The notes under the pieces are model-generated. The model worked only from the letters and a program-made list of their open reading frames with translations, had not been told where the DNA came from and made no database searches. A DNA stretch of 64,000 nucleotides from Cellulomonas persica (GTDB lineage Bacteria; Actinomycetota; Actinomycetes; Actinomycetales; Cellulomonadaceae): positions 62,001-126,000 of the forward strand of contig NZ_BJUA01000007.1 in NCBI RefSeq assembly GCF_007989825.1, written 5' to 3'. Position numbers and translations under genes: made by a program. This document shows positions 34,727 to 45,407 of this stretch, piece by piece. Each line of letters begins with the position of its first letter. Position 1 is the first letter of the stretch.

Positions 34727-34762
34727 ACTGTAGTGAGCGTCCGGTGACGCGCTTGTTACCGG
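34727..34762 (-). promoter_or_regulatory. candidate promoter and operator of the nucleoside uptake operon
   Basis: On the minus strand a TACAGT -10 (34732-34727) lies ~100 bp before the lipoprotein start. Directly upstream, 34741-34762 is an 8-6-8 dyad (ccggtgac and gttaccgg, one mismatch) that would overlap the -35, an arrangement typical of repression. The rest of 34629-34864 shows nothing further. Confidence 0.4.
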
Positions 34763-34864
34763 CGGGTATCGCCGCAGGTTCCGTTACGCACTTGGTACAT
34801 CTGCTCAGGTGGCGGATGTGCAGTACCGCCATGCGAGACGGTCACCGCGGACCGATCGGACAGG

Positions 34865-36115
34865 TCAGGCACCGGCCCCCGCGCGGACCGCGGCGCGCGC
34901 CAGCAGCAGCGCACCGGCCTCGATCGCACGCTCGTCGACGACAAGGTCGCCCTGGTGGATGTCGTACGTGCGCCCGCCGGGCGTGCGCGTGCCCAGCCGC
35001 GCCATCGCCCCCGGCACGCGCGTGAGGTACCACGCGAAGTCCTCGCCACCGAGCGACTGCTCGGTGAGGTTCACGGCCTCGTCGCCGAGCACGTCGCGCG
35101 CCGCGGCCTCGAGGACCGTGGTCGCCCGCTCGTCGTTCTCGACCGGTGGCACGCCGCGCTGGTGCCGGATCTCGACCTCGACGTCGTACGGCGCGACGAC
35201 CTGCTCGACCGCGTCGTGGAACACCTGCGACGCCGACTCCCACGCGCGCACGTCCAGGCAGCGCAGCGTGCCGCGCACCGAGCCCGTACCGGGGATGACG
35301 TTGTGCGCGGTGCCCGCCTGCACGGCGCCCCACGTGAGGTTCACGCCCGAGCGCGGGTCGAGCCGACGCCCGAGGATCGCGGGCACCTGCGTGACGACCT
35401 GCGCCATCGCGTACACGAGGTCCCCCGTCAGGTGCGGGCGCGACGTGTGCCCGCCCGCGCCGGAGAACGTGACCGTCACCTCGTCGCTCGCCGACGTGAT
35501 GGGCCCGATGCGCGTGCCCACCTGGCCGACGTCGACCTTCGGGTCGCAGTGCACCGCGAAGATCTGCGCGACGCCGTCGAGCCCGCCCGCGGCGATCACG
35601 TCGAGCGACCCGCCCGGCTGGACCTCCTCGGCCGGCTGGAAGATCAGGCGCACCCCCGTGGCGAGCTCACCCGCGGCCGCGAGCTCCGCGAGCGCGAGCC
35701 CGGCCCCGAGGACGGCGGTGGTGTGCACGTCGTGGCCGCACGCATGCGCGACGCCGCGGTGCGTCGACGTCCACGGCAAGCCGCACTCGTCGGCGACGGG
35801 CAGCGCGTCGAGGTCGGCGCGCAGGCCGATCCGGCCGCGCCCGGTCTGGGCGTGCGACGGTCCGAGGTCGCACACGAGCCCGCTGCCGGGCAGCAGCCGC
35901 GGCTCGAGGCCCGCGAGCCGCAGCCGGTCGGCGACGACGCGCGTCGTGCGCTCCTCGGTCCGCGCGAGCTCGGGGTGGGCGTGCAGGTCACGGCGGATCT
36001 CGACGAGCTCGTCCCGGAGGGAGTCGACGAGCCGCGCGAGGCGCAGGACTCCTGCGGCGGTCGGCGCGGGGCGCAGCGTGTCGAGCGACGGGACGGCGGA
36101 AGGCAGGACTGGCAC
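34865..36115 (-). CDS. M20 family amidohydrolase (AmiA/AmiB-like)
   Basis: 416-residue zinc amidohydrolase of the M20D type, related to N-acyl-amino-acid or indole-acetyl-amino-acid hydrolases. Metal and catalytic motifs: ACGHDVHTTA, FQPAEEVQPGG, and a C-terminal LGGEDFAWYL with ligand glutamate; a dimerisation lid domain sits between. From memory the mycobacterial equivalents amiA1/amiB1 occupy the same place between lpdA/PNP genes and sdh. Substrate unknown. TAACCT 6 nt before the GTG at 36115 supports that start. Confidence 0.88.
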   Translation of the reverse strand: MPVLPSAVPSLDTLRPAPTAAGVLRLARLVDSLRDELVEIRRDLHAHPELARTEERTTRVVADRLRLAGLEPRLLPGSGLVCDLGPSHAQTGRGRIGLRADLDALPVADECGLPWTSTHRGVAHACGHDVHTTAVLGAGLALAELAAAGELATGVRLIFQPAEEVQPGGSLDVIAAGGLDGVAQIFAVHCDPKVDVGQVGTRIGPITSASDEVTVTFSGAGGHTSRPHLTGDLVYAMAQVVTQVPAILGRRLDPRSGVNLTWGAVQAGTAHNVIPGTGSVRGTLRCLDVRAWESASQVFHDAVEQVVAPYDVEVEIRHQRGVPPVENDERATTVLEAAARDVLGDEAVNLTEQSLGGEDFAWYLTRVPGAMARLGTRTPGGRTYDIHQGDLVVDERAIEAGALLLARAAVRAGAGA

Positions 36116-36121
36116 CCCGCG

Positions 36122-36127
36122 AGGTTA
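36122..36127 (-). promoter_or_regulatory. -10 box for leaderless amidohydrolase gene
   Basis: TAACCT on the minus strand, 6 nt before the GTG at 36115. Confidence 0.5.
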
Positions 36128-36206
36128 TCGCCGCGCGCGGACGCGGGCCGGGGCGGTCCACCGCGGCAGGCGCCGGGCGCGCTGCCGTGCTGACGTGTCG
36201 GCCCTG

Positions 36207-37343
36207 CTACAGCAGGTCGTCGCGCCCTGCGGTCCGCCACGCGTCGACAGCGCCCTTGACCTGCTGCGCGTGCGCGCGCGTCGTGACCAGCAGCGCGTCG
36301 GGCGTGTCGATGACGACCGCGTCGGGCACGCCGACGACCGAGACCGTCCGCCCCGCGGCCGGCACGACGAACGCGCCGGGCGCGTCCAGACGCAGCACCG
36401 CCGCCTCGTCGCCCAGCGTCGCGGCGGGCAGCAGGTCCGCGAGCGAGGCGAAGTCGCCGACGTCGTCCCAGCGGAAGTCGCCCGGCACGACGGCCACGCC
36501 GCCCGCGGCGGCGACCGGCTCGGCGATCGCGTGGTCGATCGCGATCTTGGTCAGGCCCGGCCACACGCGCGCGAGCACGTCGCCGCGCGCGTCCGTGTCC
36601 CACGCTCGGGCGATCTCGCGCAGCCCCGCGGCCAGGCCCGGGATCTGCTGCGCGAGGTGGTCGAGCAGCACGGCGGCCCGCACGACGAACATGCCCGCGT
36701 TCCAGCGGTACTCCCCCGTGGCCAGGTAGGCGATCGCGGTCTGCTCGTCGGGCTTCTCGACGAAGCCTGCGACGTGCTGCGCGCTCGGCGCGCCCGCGAC
36801 GCCCAGCGGGTCCGCCGAGCGGATGTAGCCGAACGCGGTCGAGGGCCCCGTCGCGGTGATGCCGATCGTCACGACGTAGCCCTCGCGCGCGGCCGCGACC
36901 GCCTCACGCACGGCCCGCTCGAACTGCGCGGTCCCGTCGATCACGTGGTCGGCCGCGAACGACCCCAGCACGACGTCCTCGCCGTGCCGTTCGAGCAGCA
37001 CGGCCGCCGCCAGGCCGATCGCCGCCATCGAGTCGCGCGGCGACGGCTCGACGAGCAGGCGACCGCGTTCCCCGCCGGCGTCGAGCCCCGGCACCTGCCG
37101 CGCGACCTCGGCCTCGTGCCGCACGCCGGTCACGACGACGACGCCGTCCGGTCCGGTCAGCGGTGCCAGGCGCTCGACCGTCGCCTGCAGCAGCGTGCGC
37201 CCGGACCCCGTGAGGTCGAGCAGGAACTTGGGGTGGCCCGCGCGCGACAGCGGCCACAGCCGCGTGCCGGCGCCGCCCGCCGGGATCACCGCGTGGAACC
37301 CCGGGATCGGGCCGGCCACGGGTGCGTGCGTCTCGTCGGACAT
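36207..37343 (-). CDS. manC: mannose-1-phosphate guanylyltransferase
   Basis: 378 residues. Makes GDP-mannose from mannose-1-phosphate and GTP for glycolipids and protein mannosylation. Nucleotidyltransferase motifs: PAGGAGTRLWPLSR, FAADHVI, FVEKPD and a YRWNAGMFVVRA segment. The downstream isomerase domain of the bifunctional ManC/AlgA type is absent, so it is monofunctional. A membrane mannosyltransferase of PIG-V type is encoded at 51-52 kb, though such enzymes use lipid-linked mannose. The ATG at 37343 has TAGCCT 7 nt upstream. Confidence 0.9.
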   Translation of the reverse strand: MSDETHAPVAGPIPGFHAVIPAGGAGTRLWPLSRAGHPKFLLDLTGSGRTLLQATVERLAPLTGPDGVVVVTGVRHEAEVARQVPGLDAGGERGRLLVEPSPRDSMAAIGLAAAVLLERHGEDVVLGSFAADHVIDGTAQFERAVREAVAAAREGYVVTIGITATGPSTAFGYIRSADPLGVAGAPSAQHVAGFVEKPDEQTAIAYLATGEYRWNAGMFVVRAAVLLDHLAQQIPGLAAGLREIARAWDTDARGDVLARVWPGLTKIAIDHAIAEPVAAAGGVAVVPGDFRWDDVGDFASLADLLPAATLGDEAAVLRLDAPGAFVVPAAGRTVSVVGVPDAVVIDTPDALLVTTRAHAQQVKGAVDAWRTAGRDDLL

Positions 37344-37350
37344 GCGCGTC

Positions 37351-37356
37351 AGGCTA
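37351..37356 (-). promoter_or_regulatory. -10 box for leaderless manC mRNA
   Basis: TAGCCT on the minus strand, 7 nt before the ATG at 37343. The 397-bp divergent region 37344-37740 otherwise contains only the CRP-like site and sdh -10 listed separately. Confidence 0.5.
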
Positions 37357-37613
37357 GTTGCTCGGGCACGCCGCCAAGCCGCTCCCGGGCACCTCACCCT
37401 CGACCGGGCTCGGCACCCGCCCGGGCCCCGCACTCCCCGTCCCGCGCCGCCGGTGGCTGCAGCGTGGGATGCAGGATCCCTGCGGGCCCGGTGCACCGTC
37501 GCTGCATTCATGCCTGCACCCAGACGCGTCCTGGACCGGGTGCGCCGGCGCGTGGAGCCGGCGCGAGGGAACGAACCGGCACGAGCTGACCGGAGTCGCC
37601 CGCACGTCCCACG

Positions 37614-37631
37614 GTGTGCACTTGGTCACAC
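37614..37631. promoter_or_regulatory. CRP/GlxR-type cAMP-receptor site upstream of sdhCDAB
   Basis: TGTGC-ACTTGG-TCACA (37615-37630) matches the CRP/GlxR consensus TGTGA-N6-TCACA at 9 of 10 arm positions, with an outer G-C pair extending the dyad. The centre is about 65 bp upstream of the start predicted from the TATACA box at 37676, a class I activator position. Confidence 0.6.
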
Positions 37632-37675
37632 GCGCGGTCTGGGCCCAGGGTCGTGCGAAGGGACCCGCGCGGGTC

Positions 37676-37681
37676 TATACA
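37676..37681 (+). promoter_or_regulatory. -10 box of the sdhCDAB operon
   Basis: TATACA (within tctatacagt) is close to consensus and predicts a start near 37688, leaving a ~50-nt leader with a good ribosome-binding site (cgccaggagg) before sdhC. No good -35 is visible, consistent with activator dependence. Confidence 0.5.
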
Positions 37682-37740
37682 GTGAGGGAGCCCATGGGAC
37701 GAGGCCGTCCCAACCCCTGACTCGCCAGGAGGCACCTCCC

Positions 37741-38160
37741 GTGTCCGCAGCGCCCACCGCGCCCTCCTCGCCACAGGCGAAGAAGAAGGCGCCCCTCGGC
37801 ACGCTCTACCGAGGGCGTGAAGGGATGTGGTCCTGGGTCGCACACCGCGTCACCGGCGTCGCGATCTTCTTCTTCCTGCTCGTGCACGTGCTCGACACGT
37901 CGCTCGTGCGCGTCTCCCCGGAGGCGTACAACGAGGTGATCGGGACGTACAAGAACCCGGTCATGGGACTCGGTGAGGCCGGCCTCGTCGCCGCCATCGT
38001 GTTCCACGCCTTCAACGGCGTCCGGATCATGCTCGTGGACTTCTGGGCCAAGGGCCCGAAGTACCAGCGCGTGATGCTGTGGATCGTCATCGGCCTGTTC
38101 GTCGTGACCATGGCGGGCTTCCTGCCGCGGCACCTGATGCACGTCTTCGGGGGTGAGTGA
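37741..38160 (+). CDS. sdhC: succinate dehydrogenase cytochrome b subunit SdhC
   Basis: 139-residue membrane anchor with three helices. The segment REGMWSWVAHRVTGVAI is the family's conserved start of helix 1, with the quinone-site Ser/Arg; HVLDTSLV and FHAFNGVRIM carry the likely heme-ligand histidines. First gene of sdhCDAB; GTG start with an AGGAGG-like site 6-12 nt upstream. It anchors SdhAB to the membrane and passes electrons to menaquinone. Confidence 0.93.
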   Translation: MSAAPTAPSSPQAKKKAPLGTLYRGREGMWSWVAHRVTGVAIFFFLLVHVLDTSLVRVSPEAYNEVIGTYKNPVMGLGEAGLVAAIVFHAFNGVRIMLVDFWAKGPKYQRVMLWIVIGLFVVTMAGFLPRHLMHVFGGE

Positions 38161-38163
38161 CCG

Positions 38164-38622
38164 ATGACCACGATCGCCGACCCCAAGGCGCCGCGTCCGC
38201 CGCGCGCCCGTCCGTCGCGCCTGACCACGCGCGGCAACACCGAGCTCTACGGCTGGGTGTTCATGCGCGCGTCGGGCGCGCTGCTCATCGTGCTGATCTT
38301 CGGCCACCTGTTCATGAACCTCGTGGCGGGTGACGGGATCTCCGCGATCGACTTCGGCTTCGTCGCCGGGAAGTGGGCGTCACCGCTGTGGCAGATCTGG
38401 GACCTGCTCATGCTGTGGCTCGCGATGATCCACGGCACGAACGGCATGCGCACGGTCGTCAACGACTACGCGTCGAAGGACGGCACGCGCCTGGTTCTCA
38501 AGGGTCTGCTGTACCTCGCCTTCACCGTGACGGTCGTCCTGGGGACGCTCGTGATCTTCACGTTCAACCCGTGCCCCACCGACGCGCCGCTCGACCTGCT
38601 GCCGTCGTTCTGCACCGCCTGA
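38164..38622 (+). CDS. sdhD: succinate dehydrogenase hydrophobic anchor SdhD
   Basis: 152 residues, three helices, with conserved FGHLFMNL and [18 protein letters not shown] segments that provide the histidines and quinone-site residues partnered with SdhC. Begins 3 bp after the sdhC stop and is followed 25 bp later by sdhA. The ~25-residue basic N terminus ([14 protein letters not shown]) faces the cytoplasm. Confidence 0.92.
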   Translation: MTTIADPKAPRPPRARPSRLTTRGNTELYGWVFMRASGALLIVLIFGHLFMNLVAGDGISAIDFGFVAGKWASPLWQIWDLLMLWLAMIHGTNGMRTVVNDYASKDGTRLVLKGLLYLAFTVTVVLGTLVIFTFNPCPTDAPLDLLPSFCTA

Positions 38623-38647
38623 CGCCCCGAAGGAAGCCCTGACTCAC

Positions 38648-40495
38648 ATGCAGACGCACCAGTACGACGTCGTCATCGTCGGCGCAGGCGGCGCCGGGAT
38701 GCGCGCGGCCCTCGAGTCCTCCACGCGCGTACGCACCGCCGTCATCTCCAAGCTCTACCCGACCCGCTCCCACACCGGCGCGGCACAGGGCGGCATGTGC
38801 GCCGCGCTGGCCAACGTCGAGGAGGACAACTGGGAGTGGCACACGTTCGACACCGTCAAGGGCGGTGACTACCTCGTCGACCAGGACGCGGCCGAGATCA
38901 TGGCCAAGGAGGCCATCGACGCGGTCCTCGACCTGGAGAAGATGGGCCTGCCGTTCAACCGCACGCCCGAGGGCCGGATCGACCAGCGCCGGTTCGGCGG
39001 GCACACGCGCAACCACGGCGAGGCCGCCGTGCGTCGCGCCTGCTACGCGGCGGACCGCACGGGTCACATGATCCTGCAGACGCTCTACCAGCAGTGCGTG
39101 AAGAACGACGTCGAGTTCTTCAACGAGTTCTACGTGCTGGACCTGCTCGTCGACCACGACCTCGCCGCGGGGCATGTGCCCGAGGGTGAGGAGGTCAACG
39201 TCTCGGGCGTCGTCGCGTACGAGCTCGCGACCGGGGAGATCCACGTCTTCCAGGCCAAGGCGGTCGTGTTCGCCACCGGCGGCGCGGGCAAGATCTTCAA
39301 GACGACCTCGAACGCGCACACCCTGACCGGTGACGGCATGGCGCTCGCGTACCGCCGCGGCATCCCGCTCGAGGACATGGAGTTCTTCCAGTTCCACCCG
39401 ACGGGCCTCGCGGGCCTGGGCATCCTGCTGTCCGAGGCCGCGCGCGGCGAGGGCGGCATCCTGCGCAACGGCGAGGGCGAGCGGTTCATGGAGCGCTACG
39501 CCCCGACGATCAAGGACCTGGCCCCGCGCGACATCGTCGCCCGGTCGATGGCCAACGAGGTCCGCGAGGGACGGGGCGCAGGCCCGAACAAGGACTACGT
39601 GCTGCTCGACCTGACGCACCTGGAGCCCGCGCACATCGACGCCAAGCTCCCGGACATCACCGAGTTCGCGCGCACCTACCTGGGCATCGAGCCGTACACC
39701 GAGCCCGTCCCGGTGTACCCCACGGCCCACTACGCCATGGGCGGCATCCCGACGAACGTCGCCGGTGAGGTGCTGCGCAACGAGACCGACGTCATCAAGG
39801 GCCTGTACGCCGCCGGTGAGGTGGCGTGCGTCTCGGTGCACGGCTCGAACCGCCTGGGCACGAACTCGCTGCTCGACATCAACGTGTTCGGCAAGCGCGC
39901 GGGCCGCTCGGCCGCCGCGTACGCCGCCGAGGCCGCCTTCGTCGAGATCCCCGCGAACCCGGCCGCCACGGTCGAGGCGGAGCTCGAGACGATCCGCACG
40001 CGCCCCGACGGCGAGCGCGTCGCGGACATCCGCAAGGCCCTGCAGGAGACGATGGACGCCAACGCCCAGGTGTTCCGCACCGAGGAGTCGCTCACGCAGG
40101 CGCTCGCCGACGTCAAGGCGCTGCAGAAGCGGTTCCAGGCCGTGTCCGTGCAGGACAAGTCCCGCACGTTCAACACCGACCTCCTCGAGGCCGTCGAGCT
40201 GGGCTTCCTGCTCGACATCGCCGAGACGGTCGTCGTCGGCGCGCTCAACCGCAAGGAGTCCCGCGGCGGTCACTTCCGCGAGGACTACCCGAAGCGCGAC
40301 GACGAGGGCTACATGCGGCACACCATGGCGTACCGCCGCCCGGTCCCGAGCGAGGGCCGGCAGTGGTCCGCGGGCGGGGACGGCGACGCCGAGGGGTCGT
40401 TCCACCGCGTCGAGACCTTCGACGACTACCAGCTGGTGCTGGGTTCCAAGTCCGTCGCCATGACCCGCTACCAGCCGATGGAGCGCAAGTACTGA
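38648..40495 (+). CDS. sdhA: succinate dehydrogenase flavoprotein subunit SdhA
   Basis: 615-residue FAD subunit oxidising succinate to fumarate. FAD motif [15 protein letters not shown]; the covalent-flavin histidine lies in [11 protein letters not shown]; active-site stretches [22 protein letters not shown] and [13 protein letters not shown] are intact. Full family length. Its last base is shared with the sdhB ATG (TGATG overlap), so the two subunits are translationally coupled. Confidence 0.96.
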   Translation: MQTHQYDVVIVGAGGAGMRAALESSTRVRTAVISKLYPTRSHTGAAQGGMCAALANVEEDNWEWHTFDTVKGGDYLVDQDAAEIMAKEAIDAVLDLEKMGLPFNRTPEGRIDQRRFGGHTRNHGEAAVRRACYAADRTGHMILQTLYQQCVKNDVEFFNEFYVLDLLVDHDLAAGHVPEGEEVNVSGVVAYELATGEIHVFQAKAVVFATGGAGKIFKTTSNAHTLTGDGMALAYRRGIPLEDMEFFQFHPTGLAGLGILLSEAARGEGGILRNGEGERFMERYAPTIKDLAPRDIVARSMANEVREGRGAGPNKDYVLLDLTHLEPAHIDAKLPDITEFARTYLGIEPYTEPVPVYPTAHYAMGGIPTNVAGEVLRNETDVIKGLYAAGEVACVSVHGSNRLGTNSLLDINVFGKRAGRSAAAYAAEAAFVEIPANPAATVEAELETIRTRPDGERVADIRKALQETMDANAQVFRTEESLTQALADVKALQKRFQAVSVQDKSRTFNTDLLEAVELGFLLDIAETVVVGALNRKESRGGHFREDYPKRDDEGYMRHTMAYRRPVPSEGRQWSAGGDGDAEGSFHRVETFDDYQLVLGSKSVAMTRYQPMERKY

Positions 40496-41256
40496 TGACT
40501 GCCACGATCGCGGACGCACCCGCCAAGGTCGGAGCCGTGCCCACCTTCACGGTCACCCTGCGCGTCGCCCGGCACCTGCCGGGCGACGACGGCACCGCCG
40601 TCACGCGCTGGGACGACTTCCAGCTGCAGGTGCACGGCACCGACCGCGTGCTCGACGCCCTGCACAAGATCAAGTGGGAGCAGGACGGCTCGCTCACGTT
40701 CCGCCGCTCGTGCGCGCACGGCATCTGCGGCTCGGACGCCATGCGGATCAACGGCCGCAACCGGCTCGCGTGCAAGACGCTGCTCAAGGACCTCGACCCG
40801 TCCAAGCCGATCACGGTCGAGCCCATCAAGGGTCTGCCCGTGATCAAGGACCTCGTCGTCGACATGGAGCCGTTCTTCGCCTCCTACCGCGAGATCATGC
40901 CGTTCCTCATCACCACCGGGAACGAGCCCACCAAGGAGCGGCTGCAGTCGGCCGAGCAGCGCGCGCGGTTCGACGACACGACCAAGTGCATCCTGTGCGC
41001 GTCGTGCACGTCGTCGTGCCCGGTCTTCTGGACCGACGGGCAGTACTTCGGCCCGGCGGCCATCGTCAACGCGCACCGCTTCATCTTCGACAGCCGCGAC
41101 GAGGGCGCCGCGCAGCGGCTCGAGATCCTCAACGACAAGGAGGGCGTGTGGCGCTGCCGCACGACCTTCAACTGCACCGAGGCCTGCCCGCGCGGGATCG
41201 AGGTCACCAAGGCGATCCAGGAGGTCAAGCGCGCGATGATCACGCGCGCCTTCTGA
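40495..41256 (+). CDS. sdhB: succinate dehydrogenase iron-sulfur subunit SdhB
   Basis: 253 residues. N-terminal [2Fe-2S] domain with SCAHGICGSDAM and RLAC; C-terminal domain with CILCASCTSSCP and CRTTFNCTEACP holding the [4Fe-4S] and [3Fe-4S] clusters. It links SdhA to the SdhCD quinone site. Last gene of the operon, followed by a hairpin at 41274-41326. Confidence 0.96.
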   Translation: MTATIADAPAKVGAVPTFTVTLRVARHLPGDDGTAVTRWDDFQLQVHGTDRVLDALHKIKWEQDGSLTFRRSCAHGICGSDAMRINGRNRLACKTLLKDLDPSKPITVEPIKGLPVIKDLVVDMEPFFASYREIMPFLITTGNEPTKERLQSAEQRARFDDTTKCILCASCTSSCPVFWTDGQYFGPAAIVNAHRFIFDSRDEGAAQRLEILNDKEGVWRCRTTFNCTEACPRGIEVTKAIQEVKRAMITRAF

Positions 41257-41273
41257 GGTCCGCAGCACCGACG

Positions 41274-41326
41274 ACGCCCGCCTGCGTCGGCCCGGCACGC
41301 ACGCCGAGGTCGACGCCGGCGGGCGT
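41274..41326 (+). terminator. hairpin after sdhCDAB
   Basis: acgcccgcctgcgtcg (41274-41289) pairs with cgacgccggcgggcgt (41311-41326) with one mismatch in 16, loop 21 nt, beginning 18 bp after the sdhB stop. Confidence 0.55.
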
Positions 41327-41370
41327 GGTCGTCCCTGCCCGGCACCGCGCGGGTGTGGTTGGGTGTCCCG

Positions 41371-42135
41371 GTGATCCCGACACCCGACGACGAGGTCGTG
41401 CTGCCCGGCGGCAACGTGGGCGGCGCGGTGCGCGTGGGCGACACCGTCCGGCGCCCCACGGGCCCGTGGACGCCCGCGGTCCACGAGCTCCTCGGCTTCC
41501 TCACCGACGCCGGGCTGCGCTGCGTACCGCGCGTGCACGGGATCGACGAGCGCGGTCGCGAGGTCCTCGAGTACCTGCCCGGCGAAGTGGTCCCCGTAGG
41601 CGTCGTCGCGCTCACCGACGGCCAGCTCGCGTCGGCCGCCCGCTGGTTGCGCGAGTATCACGAGGTCGTCGCGGACTTCCCGCGCGGCCCGCGGCGCTGG
41701 CGGTTCGCCGACCGCGCACTGCAGGCCGGCGAGATCGTCTGCCACCACGACTTCGCGATGTACAACCTGACCTTCGACGGGGACGAGCTCGTCGGGGTCT
41801 TCGACTGGGACGTCGCGGGCCCGGGCGTGCCGCTCGACGACCTCGCGATGTTCGCGTGGGCGTCCCCGCTGCTGTTCCCCGACGACGACGCGGCCCGCAT
41901 GGCGCACGGCCTGCAGGTGCTGGCCGACGCCTACGGCACCGACCCCGAGCGGCTGCTGCGGCACGTCGAGCGCCGGCTGACCGACTCGTGCGACCGCATC
42001 GAGGCGGGTCAGCGCGCGGGCGACGAGGGCATGCTGCGCCTCGGCGAGCGCGGGGAGCCGGCCAGCACGCGTGAGCGGCTCGCGCGGCTCGTCGTCCGCA
42101 CCGACGAGATCGCGGCCGCACTCACGCACGCCTGA
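41371..42135 (+). CDS. aminoglycoside-phosphotransferase-like kinase
   Basis: 254 residues of the APH/choline kinase-like fold. It has the N-terminal glycine-rich VLPGGNVGGAVRVG, Brenner's motif HHDFAMYN (catalytic Asp and metal-binding Asn) and FDWDVAG (second metal Asp). Members phosphorylate small molecules or lipids; antibiotic resistance cannot be inferred from sequence. The GTG at 41371 gives the common VIPTPDDEVV start; a GTG at 41353 is possible. It stands between sdhB and the convergent YihY gene. Confidence 0.85.
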   Translation: MIPTPDDEVVLPGGNVGGAVRVGDTVRRPTGPWTPAVHELLGFLTDAGLRCVPRVHGIDERGREVLEYLPGEVVPVGVVALTDGQLASAARWLREYHEVVADFPRGPRRWRFADRALQAGEIVCHHDFAMYNLTFDGDELVGVFDWDVAGPGVPLDDLAMFAWASPLLFPDDDAARMAHGLQVLADAYGTDPERLLRHVERRLTDSCDRIEAGQRAGDEGMLRLGERGEPASTRERLARLVVRTDEIAAALTHA

Positions 42136-42193
42136 CGCCGCGCTCGGGCGAGTCGGACGCGTCGGCGGACGGCCCCGCGCGCCTGCGGCGCCG

Positions 42194-42211
42194 CGGCCCG
42201 TGCTCGGGCCG
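42194..42211. terminator. short hairpin between convergent phosphotransferase and YihY genes
   Basis: cggcccg-tgct-cgggccg, a 7-bp perfect GC stem, in an 87-bp convergent gap. Confidence 0.4.
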
Positions 42212-42222
42212 GGGACGGTGGC

Positions 42223-43233
42223 TCAGGACGCAGCGGGTTGGCCCGCCGGCGGCCGTGGCGGCGGGTTCGCCGTCCACGCGGCGGCGAGCAGCACGATGCG
42301 GGCGATGAGGTTGACCCAGACCAGCAGCGTCACGATCACCGCGAACGACGCGAGCAGCGGGTTCTTGGTGGCGCTGCCCGCGACGACCGACGTGCCGAGG
42401 ACCCGCACGACCCCGACCCCCACGGCGCTGATGACCGCGCCCCGCAGCAGGTCCGGCCGCGGCGGCGTGATGCCCGCGAGGACCCGCACGACGAGCACGA
42501 ACACGGCCGCGTCGACGACGAACGCGACGAGCGCACCCGCGACCCCCACGGCCACCGTCGTCGCGCCGCTCCAGCCCAGCTCGCGCAGCACCCACTGCAC
42601 GGCGCCCGCGACGCCCGTGGTGAGCACGGCCGAGACCAGCACCGCGAGCGCGAGCCCCGCGAGCCCGCCGAGCTCGCGCAGCTTGCCCAGCACCAGTCCC
42701 CCGCCGCCGCCCTCGTCGGCGAACATCGCGCGCACCCCGGTGCGCAGCGCAGCCGTCGCGGACAGCGCGGAGATCAGCAGCACGACGAACGCGACCACAC
42801 CGGCGGCCGTGAGGCCCGCGCTCAGGCGCAGCGTCGTCGGGTCGACGAGGCCCTCGTCGCCCGGGCTCGTCTGCACCAGGCCGGGCAGCGCGCTGTCGAT
42901 CGCCTCGAGCACCTGCTCCCGCAGCTCGTCGTTCCCGCCGAGGACGGCCATGAAGATCGTCCAGCCGATCGTCAGCGCCGCGAAGACCGAGAACAGCGCC
43001 GCGTACGCGATCCCGCCGGTGAGGACCCCGCCGCCGCGCTCCCCGAACCGGGCGTTCGCCCGCGCGGGCCGCGTCTGCTGCCACCAGGCGAGCAGCGCCT
43101 GCCCGCGGGCGACGAGCCGCGCCGCCACGGACCGCCGCGGCGGGGTGACGTCCTCGCCGACGTCGGCCGCGGCGTGCAGGTGGGCAGCGCCCGAGCCCGC
43201 TGCGGGCTCCACCACGTCGTGTCCTCGTTCCAC
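42223..43233 (-). CDS. YihY/virulence factor BrkB family membrane protein
   Basis: 336 residues with about six membrane helices. Family hallmarks are the first helix region GGIAYAALFSVFAALTIG and a C-terminal VWVNLIARIVLLAAAW. Residues 1-60 form a polar, basic tail. The function of this family is not settled (an older RNase BN assignment was wrong). The GTG at 43233 is favoured by TAGCCT 6 nt upstream. Confidence 0.87.
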   Translation of the reverse strand: MERGHDVVEPAAGSGAAHLHAAADVGEDVTPPRRSVAARLVARGQALLAWWQQTRPARANARFGERGGGVLTGGIAYAALFSVFAALTIGWTIFMAVLGGNDELREQVLEAIDSALPGLVQTSPGDEGLVDPTTLRLSAGLTAAGVVAFVVLLISALSATAALRTGVRAMFADEGGGGGLVLGKLRELGGLAGLALAVLVSAVLTTGVAGAVQWVLRELGWSGATTVAVGVAGALVAFVVDAAVFVLVVRVLAGITPPRPDLLRGAVISAVGVGVVRVLGTSVVAGSATKNPLLASFAVIVTLLVWVNLIARIVLLAAAWTANPPPRPPAGQPAAS

Positions 43234-43239
43234 CTCACG

Positions 43240-43245
43240 AGGCTA
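43240..43245 (-). promoter_or_regulatory. -10 box for leaderless YihY gene
   Basis: TAGCCT on the minus strand, 6 nt before the GTG at 43233. Confidence 0.5.
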
Positions 43246-43320
43246 GGTGAGCAGCGGGACGGCGGCACGCGGACGGGTCCCGACTCCGACCCACGCGGCG
43301 CGCGGCCGCCGCGGCGGCGC

Positions 43321-45333
<2,013 letters not shown>

Positions 45334-45339
45334 CGGCTC

Positions 45340-45345
45340 AGGCTA
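45340..45345 (-). promoter_or_regulatory. -10 box for leaderless tatB gene
   Basis: TAGCCT on the minus strand, 6 nt before the GTG at 45333, in the 74-bp gap after htrA. Confidence 0.5.
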
Positions 45346-45407
45346 CCCCGCCGCGGCACCCGCACCGGCGCGCAGCGGCTGGTCCGGACGCGGGCGGGCG
45401 CCCCGCC

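Noticed and set aside
34741..34762. CRP site before the nucleoside operon
   Set aside because: GGTGA and TTACC are separated by 8 bp and only partly match; reported instead as an unknown operator.
41353..42135. Aminoglycoside resistance gene
   Set aside because: The APH-like fold is shared by many housekeeping kinases; nothing in sequence or context points to antibiotic modification.
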